A DNA stretch of 64,000 bases from Streptomyces endophytica (lineage in GTDB: Bacteria > Actinomycetota > Actinomycetes > Streptomycetales > Streptomycetaceae): contig NZ_CP110636.1 in assembly GCF_026153355.1 (NCBI RefSeq), positions 1,798,001-1,862,000 of the forward strand, in the 5' to 3' direction. Positions 19,749-28,160 of the stretch are shown here, piece after piece. Position 1 is the stretch's first letter. Each line of letters starts with the position of its first letter. Both the position numbers and the translations under genes were made by a program. Under the pieces are notes generated by a model that saw only the letters and a list, made by a program, of their open reading frames with translations, did not search any database and had not been told where the DNA came from.

Positions 19749-20241
19749 TCGCGCCCCCGTCGTCTCGCGGCCCCCACCGGCCCTCCGCACGCATCCACCC
19801 GTCCCGAGTTTAGGCAACGGGGACGCGCCGGGGGACGCTGATCGTCCGCTTGCCCCGGAGCACTGTCGGGGTTCACCTCAGGGTCGGACCAGGGTTGATC
19901 ACTGATGCCCAACGCACCGCTGCGGGGCGAGAGTTGCCTCAGCACGAAACGCAAGGAGCGAAGCGTGAGGCGCGAGGCGCGAGGCGCGAGGCGCGAGGCA
20001 GCACACGCGAAGCACGAAACGAAAGCCGGAGCACGAAGCAAACAGCGCGCGGTGCACGGCCCGCAGCACGCGGCACGCGGCACGCGGCACGCGGTGCGCG
20101 GTGCGCAACTACCGACCCGTTAGGAGCATCCCGATGACATACCGTCCCTTCACCCCCCGTCGACCTGAGGCGCCGACTGGTCCGCTTCCCCCGTCCCGCC
20201 GGCATGGCCGCCGGACGCCCCCGCGTGGTGCCGGCGTTCCG
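19749..20241. repeat. Low-complexity intergenic region with GCGAGGC / ACGCGGC tandem repeats
   Basis: Between two minus-strand genes, about 19965-20005 holds repeats of GCGAGGC and 20035-20105 holds repeats of ACGCGGC/GCACGCG. The region reads open in several frames only because of this simple composition, and I call no gene. Confidence 0.55.
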
Positions 20242-20774
20242 TCAGGCGATCATGGCGAGCTCGGGATCCTGGCGGAGTTTGGCCAGGGCACGGGAGACGG
20301 CGCTCTTGACCGTGCCGACCGAGACCTCCATGACCTCGGCGGTCTGGGCCTCACTCAGGTCCTCGTAATACCTGAGGACGACCATGGCCCGCTGGCGCGC
20401 GGGCAGCCGCATCACCGCGCGCCACATCGCGTCCCGCAGGCCCTCCAGCTCGGCCGGGTCGGGGGACGGCAGCGGGTCGGGCTCGGGGAGCTCGTCGACG
20501 GCGAACTCCTCCACCCGGCGCTTGCGCCACTGCGAGGTACGGGTGTTGATCAGCGCGCGGCGGACGTAGCCGTCCAGCGCGCGGTGGTCCTCGATCCGCT
20601 CCCAGGCCACATACGTCTTGGCCAGGGCGGTCTGGAGGAGGTCCTCGGCGTCGTTCGGGTTGGCGGACAGCGACCGCGCGGCGCGCAGCAGGACCGGCCC
20701 CGGGCCCGTACGTAGGACGAGAAGCTGGGGAACACAGCGGCGGTCGAAGCGCTGGTGCACACAGGCGTGGTCAT
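20242..20774 (-). CDS. SigE-family ECF RNA polymerase sigma factor, one apparent frameshift
   Basis: The N-terminal frame from ATG 20774 gives FPSFSSYVRARG. After a C/G run near 20700 the frame continues PVLLRAARSLSANPNDAEDL, then LQTALAKTYVAWERI (sigma region 2, DAEDLLQ motif). Region 4 follows (LPARQRAMVVLRYYEDLSEA, then QTAEVMEVSVGTVKSAVSRA). This is the actinobacterial SigE-family pattern, small and without an obvious adjacent anti-sigma gene. It ends with DPELAMIA. Promoter targets are unknown. Confidence 0.8.
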
Positions 20775-20900
20775 GGCTCCCACGCTAGGAGCGAGGGGGG
20801 TGTGGACGGATCGGCCCCAGGTGCCGAAGCGGCCTCCCCCTCAAGTTGTACGGAGACGGCGGCCCGCACCTCCTCTGGGGGGAGGGGACGCCGCGGTCCC

Positions 20901-22230
20901 CTAGGGACCGTCCGGGGAACCATTCGGGGAACCGTGCGGGGAATCGTGCGCGGAACCGTGCGGGGAATCGTGCGCGGAACCGTTCGGGGAATCGTGCGCG
21001 GAACCGTTCGGGGAACCGTGCGCGGAACCGTTCGGGGAACTGTCCGGGGCGCCGTCCGGGGCGCCGGCTCCGTCCCGGCTGAGGACCAGCCCGGAGGTCG
21101 GTACGCCGGTCCCCGCCGTGACCAGCACGTGGGTGGCGTCCGGGGTCTGGTTGGGGGAGGTGCCGCGGAGTTGCCGGACGGCTTCGGCGATGCCGTTCAT
21201 GCCGTGCAGGTACGCCTCGCCGAGCTGGCCCCCGTGGGTGTTCAGCGGAAGGGCGTCCGCGGCGACGAAGTCGGCGGCCTCGCCGGGCGCGCAGAAGCCG
21301 AACTCTTCCAGCTGCATGAGAACGAAGGGGGTGAAGTGGTCGTAGAGGATGGCGACGTCGATGTCGGCGGGGGTCAGTCGTGAGGTGCGCCAGAGCTGGC
21401 GGGCCACCACGTTCATCTCCGGCAGGCCGGTCAGGTCGTCGCGGTAGAAGCTGGTCATCTGCTCCTGGGCGCGGCCGGCACCCTGCGCCGCGGCCGTGAT
21501 CAGTGCGGGCGGACGGCGCAGGTCACGGGCCCGCTCGGGGGTCGTGACGACGAGGGCCTGGCCGCCGTCGGTCTCCTGGCAGCAGTCCAGCAGCCGCAGC
21601 GGCTCGACGATCCAGCGGGAGGCCGCGTGATCGTCGAGGGTGATCGGCTTGCCGTAGAAATACGCGGCCGGGTTGCGGGCGGCGTGACGGCGGTCGGTGA
21701 CCGCGACATGACCGAAGACCTCGGGGTCAGGCCGTAGGTGTGGAGGTAGCGCTGGGCCGCCATCGCAACCCAGGAGGCGGGGGTGAGGAGACCGAAGGGG
21801 AGGTTCCAGCCGAGCGCCGCACCCTCGGCGGAGGGCTGCCGTTCCTGCACGCCGGAACCGAAGCGGCGGCCCGAGCGCTCGTTGAACGCCCGGTAGCAGA
21901 CGACGACTTCGGCGATTCCGGTGGCGACGGCGAGGGCCGCCTGCTGGACGGTGGCGCAGGCCGCGCCACCGCCGTAGTGGACGCGCGAGAAGAAGGACAG
22001 TTCCCCGATGCCCGCTGCTTGCGCGAGGGTGATCTCGGGGGTGGTGTCCATGGTGAAGGTGACCAGCCCGTCGACGTCGGCCGGGTCCAGCCCGGCGTCG
22101 TCGAGCGCGGTGCGTACCGCCTCGACGGCGAGCTTGAGCTCGCTGCGGCCGGAATCCTTGGAGAACTCCGTCGCGCCGATCCCGGCGATGGCGGCGCGCC
22201 GGAGAGCGCGTCGGGACGGTGCAGGCTCAT
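20901..22230 (-). CDS. Lipid-transfer protein / thiolase-like (Ltp2-like retro-aldolase), one apparent frameshift and repeat tail
   Basis: The ATG at 22230 overlaps the stop of the MaoC gene (ATGA). Residues follow the SCP-x thiolase / lipid-transfer family: AAIAGIGATEFSKDSGRSEL, FTMDTTPEITLAQAAGIGEL, FFSRVHYGGGAACATVQQAA, VVCYRAFNERSGRRFGSG. After a frame change near 21.72 kb come EVFGHVAVTDRRHAARNPAA, AILYDHFTPFVLMQLEEFGF and PLNTHGGQLGEAYLHGMNGI. Ltp2 of Mycobacterium cleaves the steroid side-chain thioester together with the DUF35 domain of ChsH2, which is also encoded here. Past residue ~395 the protein runs into an odd (NGSAHDSP)n repeat. Confidence 0.78.
20905..21062. repeat. 24-bp tandem repeat coding (GSAHDSPN)n
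   Basis: Variants of GCGCGGAACCGTTCGGGGAA / TCGT repeat about six times, forming the extreme C-terminus of the thiolase-like gene. On the minus strand they read GSAHDSPN/H. Confidence 0.8.
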
Positions 22231-23089
22231 ACGGTGCCCTCCGGGGAGAGGCGGGACCAGGCCGCGCGGGACGCCGCGGCCCGGCCGGCCGAAGGCAGGC
22301 GGACGGTCGCCGTGCCGGTGACGTGGTTGCCGAGCGCGTTGGTACCGACGATGCGGATGCAGACCTGAGCGGCGGTCCTGGCAGTCCCGGCGGTCCCGGC
22401 TGTCCCGGCTGTCCTGGCAGTCCCGGCTGTCCCGGCGGTCCTGGCGGTCCCGGCTGTCCTGGCGGTGGTGGGGCTGGTGGGGCCGGTGGAGGTGGTGGGT
22501 GGGGTGGAGGGGGCGGGGCGGGGGCGGGGTGGGGCTCGGTGTCCGTGGCGGCGTCGATGGTTGCGGTGCCAGCGGCCGGGGCGGTGGCTTCGGTGGCGGT
22601 TTCGGTGGCGGTTTCGGTGTCCGTGGCGGCGTCCCTGGCGGTGCTGACCTCGGTGATCGTTCCCGTCAACGTCATGGTGTCTCCCGGGTAGTTGGGAGCA
22701 CCGAGCCGTATCGCGAGCTTCTGCAGTACGGCGGTGGGGCCGAAGTGGTCGGTGAGGTAGCGGCCCACCAGCCCGTTGGTGGTGAGGATGTTCATGAAGA
22801 TGTCGGGGGAGCCCTTCTCCCTGGCGAGCTCGGCATCGTGGTGTACGTCCTGGTAGTCGCGGGAGGCGAGGGCTCCGGCGACGATCAGCGTCCGGGTGAT
22901 CGGGATCTCCAGGGCGGGCAGCACGTCACCGGCCCGGACGTCCGGTGCGCCTTGGCCGGGCGTGCACTGCTCAGGCATGGGCCGCCCAGGTGTGCACTGT
23001 GCAGGCGTGGGCTGCCGAGGCGTGCACTGTTCAGGCATGGGCTGCTCAGGCATCTGCTGTTCAGGCGCGGGGTGTTCAGGCCTCGTCAT
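22227..23089 (-). CDS. MaoC-like enoyl-CoA hydratase (ChsH1-like) with repeat insertions, frameshifted
   Basis: ATG 23089 overlaps the end of the upstream dehydrogenase gene. The N-terminus is a Pro/Gln/Cys-rich repeat (PEQCTP units, ~45 residues), then the hot-dog core: DVLPALEIPITRTLIVAGAL, then SRDYQDVHHDAELAREKGSP and DIFMNILTTNGLVGRYLTDH (hydratase-2 motif with the catalytic Asp/His pair). The core is interrupted by ~80 residues of Thr/Ala/Glu and Pro/Gly repeats. It resumes in another frame (AQVCIRIVGTNALGNHVTGT, VRLPSAGRAA) and ends SPEGTV with a TGA overlapping the thiolase ATG. In Mycobacterium ChsH1 pairs with the MaoC half of ChsH2, so this gene is probably its functional partner. 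Confidence 0.7.
22370..22660. repeat. GGCGGTCCCGGCTGTCCT-type repeats inside the MaoC gene
   Basis: An 18-bp unit (GTCCCGG/GTCCTGG) repeats from 22370 to 22460, followed by GGTGGGG and GGCGGTTTCGGT runs to ~22640. The block is inserted within the conserved hydratase fold. Confidence 0.75.
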
Positions 23090-24375
23090 GCTGCGCCTCC
23101 TTGGTCGGGGGCTCGGTCAGTAAGGCGCCGAGTTCTTCCAGGAGTTCGGCGCCGCAGCCGAGGTGGGCGTCGAGCTGGCGGCCCCAGAGGAAGTGCCGGT
23201 GGATGGGGTGGTCGAGGTCCGCGCCGACGCCGCCGTGCAGGTGCTGGCCGGTGTGCACCACGCGCCTGCCCGCCTCGGAGGCCCACCAGGCAGCGGTCAG
23301 CGCATGTTCGCCGTACGGCATCCCTCGTCGTGTCGCCAGGCCGCCTCGTAGGTGGTGACGCGGATGGCCTCGGTATCCATGTACGCGTCGGCCGCGCGGA
23401 GCAGGACCGCCTGGTTGGTGGAGAGCGGGCGGCCGAACTGTTCGCGTGTGGTGGTGTGGGCCACCGTGCGCGCCAGCGCGCCGGCACAGACCCCGGCCTG
23501 CAGCGCGGCGAAGGCGATACGTGCGCACGCCAGCACGTCGTCGTACGGGGTCGGGGGCCGGTCCGCGGGTCCGTCCCTCCGCGTCCCGTCGAGCCGCTCG
23601 GCCTGCGCGCCGCCCTCCGGGTGCTCCGCCCGCTTGCCTCCCAGGCGCTCGGCCCGTATCCCGTCAAGCCACTCGGTCTGCGGCTCACCCAGGCGCTCCG
23701 CCCGCGTTCCGTCGAGCGTGAGCCGTCCCGCCGCCCAGGGCGCGGTGGTCTCCACGGGCTCGACCCGGGTGTCCGCGACGCGCACCAACCAGAGCGCCTG
23801 CTCCGCGTCCGGGACCAGTACGTGGGTGGCGTCGCGCAACCACGGCACGACCGGGACGACGCCGGTCAGCCGCCCAATGCCGTCCGCGGTACCGGGCGCA
23901 CCTGGCGTACCGGATGCACCGGATCTACCGGGCGTACCGTCCACGATCGTCTGTCCGGAGGTGGGCGCTGTGACGACGCCCGTAGCCCCTTCTGCAGCTC
24001 CCGTAGCCGCGGTGACGGCCCCCGCGCCGGGAACGCGCCGGTGGCCACCGCGGTGCCGTCCCGCAGCGCCGGCAGCAGCCGTGCCCGCTGTTCCTCCGTG
24101 CCGTGCCGGGCGACGGCCAGCACGCCGTACGCGCAGGTCGCCGCGAGCGGTACCTGCGCGGTGGTGCGGCCCTGCTCCTCCAGGACCAGCGCCAGCCCCA
24201 GCAGCCCGATCTCCTCGACCGCCGCCGGCAGGCCGGCCGCGCACAACGCCTTCCAGAGCTCGGCGTCCGAGGCGCTACCGGCCGCCGTGAGCCGGTCGTG
24301 CGTGGCGAGGTCGCCGAAGATCCGCGCCGCGAGCTGCTGGGCGGCCGACTGCTCCTCGGCGGGCGTGAAGTCCAT
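23076..24375 (-). CDS. Acyl-CoA dehydrogenase (FadE, ChsE-like) with repeat insertion, frameshifted
   Basis: Start ATG 24375 overlaps the stop of the MaoC/DUF35 gene by one base. The N-terminus is MDFTPAEEQSAAQQLAARIF, then LCAAGLPAAVEEIGLLGLAL with VLEEQGRTTAQVPL. The C-terminal half has FAALQAGVCAGALARTVAHT, TTREQFGRPLSTNQAVLLRA and, in a third frame, the HTGQHLHGGVGADLDHPIHR signature of FadE28-type alpha2beta2 dehydrogenases. Between them sits a repeat-rich insertion of ERLDGTRAERLG-like units (23.55-23.75 kb). Frames change near 24.0 and 23.3 kb. It would oxidise a steroid-derived acyl-CoA with the second FadE of this operon. Confidence 0.72.
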
Positions 24376-25745
24376 CAGCCCTCAGCCCTCCCCGCCCCAC
24401 GGGAGACCGACCGCTGCAGCGCCTCATCCCCGAGGGAGACCGGCCGCCGCAACGCCTCATCCCCGCGAGAGACCGGCCGCCGCAACGCCTCATCCCCGCG
24501 AGAGACCGGCCGCAGCGACGTCTCGCCCCCACGGGAGACCGACCCCTGCAAGGCCTCGTCCGCGCGGAAGACCGGCAGCTCCAACTCCTCCTCCACACGC
24601 AGGAATTCCAGCCGCACCGGCAACCCGATCCGCACCTTGTCGTAGGGCACGCCGATCACGTTGCTGACCATCCGCACGCCCTCGGCGAGTTCGATGAGTC
24701 CCACCACATAGGGCGGGTCGAAGGCCGGGAAGGGCGGGTGGTGCATCACCACGTACGAGTAGACGGTGCCGGTGCCGCTCGCCTCGACCGTGTCCCACTC
24801 GGGGGAACCGCATGCCTGGCAGCCGGGTAGCCAGGGGAAGCGCAGCGTCCGGCATCCTCCGCACCGCTGTATCAGCAGTGTGTGCCGGCTTACGCCCTCC
24901 CAGAACCCCGCGTTGTCCCGGTTGATCACCGGCCGCGGCCGCCGCGCCTTCGCCGGTGCCTCCGGTGCGGGTGCCGGTGGTGGCGGTGGTGGCGGTCCCT
25001 TACGACGTGCCGGCGCCGGGGCGTACTTGAGGATGCGGAAGCGGTGCGTCCCGGCCAGTTCCCCGTTCGCCCGGATGTCCATCCGCGTCGTGACGAAGTG
25101 GCCGGTCCCCAGCTTGGTGGTCTTGCGCTCCGATACCGACTCGATCACCGCGTCGAAGGTGATCCGGTCGCCCGGGCGTAGCGGCCGCAGATACTCCTGC
25201 TCGCAGTCGGTCGCCACCACGGCCGCGTAGCCCGCGCCGTCGAGCAGCGCGGACAGCTCGTCGTACGCCCCCGAGCGGCCCTGATGGCCGGAGAGCCCCC
25301 CATCGTCCACGCCTGGAGCATCGTCGGCGGTGCGATCGCGTCCGGCCCCTCGTACGCCGGGTTGGCGTCCCCCATCGCCTCGCACCAGTGCCGGATCATC
25401 ACCGCGTTGACCGGGTCCTTCCCGACCCCGGCGGTGGCCGCGGGCCGCCCCTCGTACGCCTTCAGCCGCTCGTACAGATCCCGGGTGGCCGTCGGCTCGT
25501 ACAGAGCCCCGGCGACTGTCGACTCGTTCAGACCCCCGGCGGCCGTCGACTCGCTCAGACTCCCGGCGGCCGTCGACTCGTTCAGGCCCCCGGCGGCCGT
25601 CGGCTCGCCGCTGCCCCGGGGCGCCGTCCCCCCACAGGCGCCCCCGGTAGCCGTTCCCCCGCGGGCGCCCCCACTGGCCGTCCCCTCACCGGCGCCCCCG
25701 GCCCCGCCCGCTCATCGCTGCCCCCGGTGGCCGTCATCGCCGTCA
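24372..25745 (-). CDS. MaoC-like / DUF35 (OB-fold) fusion, ChsH2-like, one apparent frameshift
   Basis: ATG 25745 overlaps the stop of the preceding dehydrogenase (ATGA). An N-terminal repeat region precedes the MaoC-like half (LYERLKAYEGRPAATAGVGK, NAVMIRHWCEAMGDANPAYE, PPTMLQAWTM; frame change near 25.30 kb). It continues EQEYLRPLRPGDRITFDAVI and GTGHFVTTRMDIRANGELAG. After an Ala/Pro linker comes the DUF35 half: GFWEGVSRHTLLIQRCGGCR, LRFPWLPGCQACGS (zinc ribbon CxxC..CxxC), TVYSYVVMHHPPFP, VVGLIELAEGVRMVSNVIGV. This exact fusion is ChsH2, the hydratase that also activates Ltp2. The C-terminus carries five DEALRRPVSRG repeats. Confidence 0.78.
24412..24575. repeat. 33-bp tandem repeat at the 3' end of the ChsH2-like gene
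   Basis: About five copies of a unit coding DEALRRPVSRG on the minus strand, with only a few differences between copies. It adds a non-conserved tail to the enzyme. Confidence 0.8.
25495..25605. repeat. 27-bp tandem repeat at the 5' end of the ChsH2-like gene
   Basis: Four copies of a 27-bp unit on the minus strand code LNESTAAGS, LSESTAAGG, LNESTVAGA and LYEPTATRD. The last copy runs into the native LYERL of the enzyme, so the array appears to have grown by duplication of the gene's own start. Confidence 0.75.
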
Positions 25746-27223
25746 TCGCCGTCCCCTCCGCATCCCCAGCCGCACCGTCGCGACGATCTCCCGCTGGACC
25801 TCGCTCACGCCGCCACCGAACGTGTTGATCTGCGCCGCGCGATTCATCCGCTCCAGTTCGCCGTTCCCTCCACCGCTCCCTCCGCCATTCCCTCCGCAGT
25901 TCCCTCCGCAGTTCCCTCCGCCATTCCCTCCACCGTCCTCTTCACCGCCCCCATCTCCGCCCCCATCGCCGCTCCCTCTCCCGCCCCCGCCCCCGTCTCC
26001 CACCCCGAACGCGCCCGGCGAACCGGCCCGTACCAGGGCGGCGTCGCCGACCACCTCCTGGCACATCCGGTAGACCTCGACCGCACTCTCCGTCCCGGCG
26101 AACTTGACCCCGCTGGCATCGCCGGGGCTGAGCCTCCCGGCGCCGACCTCACCGACCAGCCGCCAGTTCAGCAGCCGGGTCGCGGCCAGCCGGGCGTGCA
26201 CCTCGGCGAGCCGAGACCGGACCCACGGTCGGTCCGCCGGCCGCTCCCCGGTCTCCGGGTCGACGGTCCGGGCGTGCTCCAGCGCCGCGCGGTACGCGTC
26301 CTCGGCCTGCATACCGATCGCGGCCAACGCCACGCGCTCGTGGTTCAGTTGGTTGGTGATCAGCCGCCAGCCGGCGTTCTCCTCGCCGACGAGGTTGCCG
26401 GCCGGGACGCGTACGTCGTCGTAGTACGTGGCGGTGGTCCGCAGCCCACCGACCGTCTCGATCGGCGTCCAGGAGAAGCCGGGCGCGCCGGTCGGCACAA
26501 GGATGATCGAGATGCCCTTGTGCTTGGGTGCGTCGGGGTCGGTACGGCAGGCCAGCCAGATCCAGTCGGCCTGGTGGGCGTTACTGGTGAAGATCTTGGC
26601 ACCGTTGATCAGCCAGTGCCCGTCGGCCTCGCTGCCGGCCCCACCGGCCGCCCACCGGCCCCACCGGTGGCCCCACCAGCCGCCCCACCGGCCGCCCCGC
26701 CGATGGCCCCGTCGATGGCCCCACTGCCGGACCCGTCTCCGCCCCCGCCGCCGTTTACGCCTCCCGGCGGCCCCTGCGGCCCCTGCCGCCCCTCCGTATC
26801 AGAGGCCCGCACGCGCACCGCACGCGTACGGAGCGCCGCGAGGTCCGTACCGGCCTCCGGCTCCGTATAGCCGATCGCGAAGACGATCTCGCCCCGGAGG
26901 ATCCGCGGCAGGAAGAACTCCTTCTGCCGCCGGGTGCCGTACTTCATCAGGGTCGGCCCGACGGTGTTGAGCGTGACCATGGAGACCGGGGCGCCGGCAC
27001 GGTACGCCTCGTCGAAGAAGACGAACTGCTCGTCGGGGCCGCGCCCCTGCCCGCCGTACTCCGTCGGCCAGCCGAGGCCGAGCATGCCGTCGCCGCCGAT
27101 CCGGCGCAGCACCGCACGCTGCGCGGCGGCGTCCTCCGGCACCCCGTTCGGCATGACGTCGCGGAAGTACGCGCGGAGTTCGGCACGCAGGCGCTCCTGG
27201 CGCGCGGTGGGGGCGAGGTGCAC
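25743..27223 (-). CDS. Acyl-CoA dehydrogenase (FadE, ChsE-like) with Gly-rich insertions, one apparent frameshift
   Basis: First gene of the operon. GTG 27223 follows GGGGAGGCC. The N-terminal half (RAELRAYFRDVMPNGVPEDA, GLGWPTEYGGQGRGPDEQFV, FAIGYTEPEAGTDLAALRTR) is a standard acyl-CoA dehydrogenase. A Gly/Ala repeat insert follows (26.62-26.76 kb), with a frame change near 26.64 kb. Then come FTSNAHQADWIWLACRTDPD, GGLRTTATYYDDVRVPAGNL and ITNQLNHERVALAAIGMQAE. Near the end a second insert of ~40 residues, Gly/Asn/Asp (25.87-26.02 kb), splits the final domain before MNRAAQINTFGGGVSEVQRE. The two inserts are unlike any acyl-CoA dehydrogenase I know. FAD and substrate motifs are otherwise kept. 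Confidence 0.78.
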
Positions 27224-27308
27224 GTCGACGGCCTCCCCTTCTGTGGCCCGATGCCGCAACCCGAACGACCTGAACGAACTGAACGCCCCCACATACACGC
27301 ACGCACAA

Positions 27309-27347
27309 GTGAGCGGGTTTCTGACTGTCCGTCAGAAACCCGCTCAC
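27309..27347. promoter_or_regulatory. 17-bp perfect palindrome upstream of the steroid-type operon
   Basis: Arms 27309-27325 and 27331-27347 are perfect inverse copies around a TGTCC loop; the core is TTTCTGAC-N5-GTCAGAAA. It lies 86 bp upstream of the first dehydrogenase gene. There is no T run on either side, so I favour a TetR-type operator over a terminator for the upstream small gene, but cannot exclude the latter. Confidence 0.55.
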
Positions 27348-27451
27348 TGTCAAGGCCGGTGCGGTGAACCCCGGAGCAGCCCATGCCCTCGGTACCGACC
27401 TCGACGTATCACCCCTCGTTCAGCCGCCATTCCCCATACGGCGGCCCCGGG

Positions 27452-27760
27452 TCAGCCGATGTTGTTCCCGAAGCTGACGGTGGCGTTGTCCTGGTCGATG
27501 GTCGTGAAACCGGACCCGTTGACGCTCGCGGTGTTGTTCTGGTTGGAGGCGCCGGCACCGTTGGCGACCTGCTGGCCGTTGGTCGCATTGCCGTGGTTGT
27601 CGCCGCCGATGAGAACGCCCCCCTGGCTCGTCGACGCCGCATTCGACCCGTTGTTCGCAAAGCCGCCGTTGTCGGCCTGCGCCACACCGGAAAGGAGCGC
27701 CGCCGCAAAGGGCAGTGCCGCGGCCACAGCGAGGACGCGGGCGGTACGGGTGCTTGCCAT
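27452..27760 (-). CDS. Secreted Asn/Gly-rich small protein (102 aa)
   Basis: The ATG follows GGAGGAATTGAC. A signal peptide (STRTARVLAVAAALPFAAAL, cleavage after AQA) precedes a ~73-residue mature chain rich in Asn, Gly, Gln, Ser and Thr (SNAASTSQGGVLIGGDNHGN, ATNGQQVANGAGASNQNNTA). There is no Cys and no chaplin domain. The alternating polar/small pattern with regular Asn/Gln is reminiscent of curlin-type amyloid repeats. A surface or aerial-hypha role is possible but only inferred. Confidence 0.65.
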   Translation of the reverse strand: MASTRTARVLAVAAALPFAAALLSGVAQADNGGFANNGSNAASTSQGGVLIGGDNHGNATNGQQVANGAGASNQNNTASVNGSGFTTIDQDNATVSFGNNIG

Positions 27761-28160
27761 GTCAATTCCTCCTACGGAACACAACTTCTGGATCCGACCT
27801 GCCGGACCGGGCCCGCCGGGCCTGATCACGCCTGGTCAAGTGCGGTAACTCCGTTGGTTCATCGGGCAGTTGGCCAGCCACCGCGATGCTTGCCTCGACG
27901 TCGCGAACTCAGGCTTGCCCACGAATCCCCGCCGAATCCGCCGCGAAGAGCCGATTCCCCCGCAAGCATGAGGAACCCCGGGTAAACCCCCGCTGCATCG
28001 CGTCGACCCACCTCCGCCGCACGACGAAGACACGGCCCGCCGGCACCCCTCCCCCCACAGGGGTGAGCACCCCCACCCGCCGGCCTGGACACCCGGCGCA
28101 CAAAACCCTCCGTCGCACGCCCCCCTTCCCTTCGTCGAACATTCGTACGAAAATAACGCC
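27761..28160. other. Intergenic region with no recognised feature
   Basis: Four hundred bases separate the divergent secreted protein and primase-polymerase genes. They should hold both promoters; I identify no specific site and no convincing ORF. Confidence 0.4.

Noticed and set aside
19905..20123. Arg/Ala/His-rich ORF in the 20-kb intergenic region
   Set aside because: Produced by simple heptamer repeats open in all frames; no RBS.
20905..21062. Short regular repeats as a CRISPR array or iteron origin
   Set aside because: 24-bp contiguous units in frame with the thiolase-like gene; no spacers or AT-rich region.
22370..22460. Collagen-like Gly-Pro-X secreted protein
   Set aside because: The frame is the linker inside a MaoC gene created by an 18-bp repeat; there is no signal peptide or independent start.
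27452..27760. Chaplin gene
   Set aside because: Lacks the chaplin domain and its paired cysteines despite size and secretion signal.
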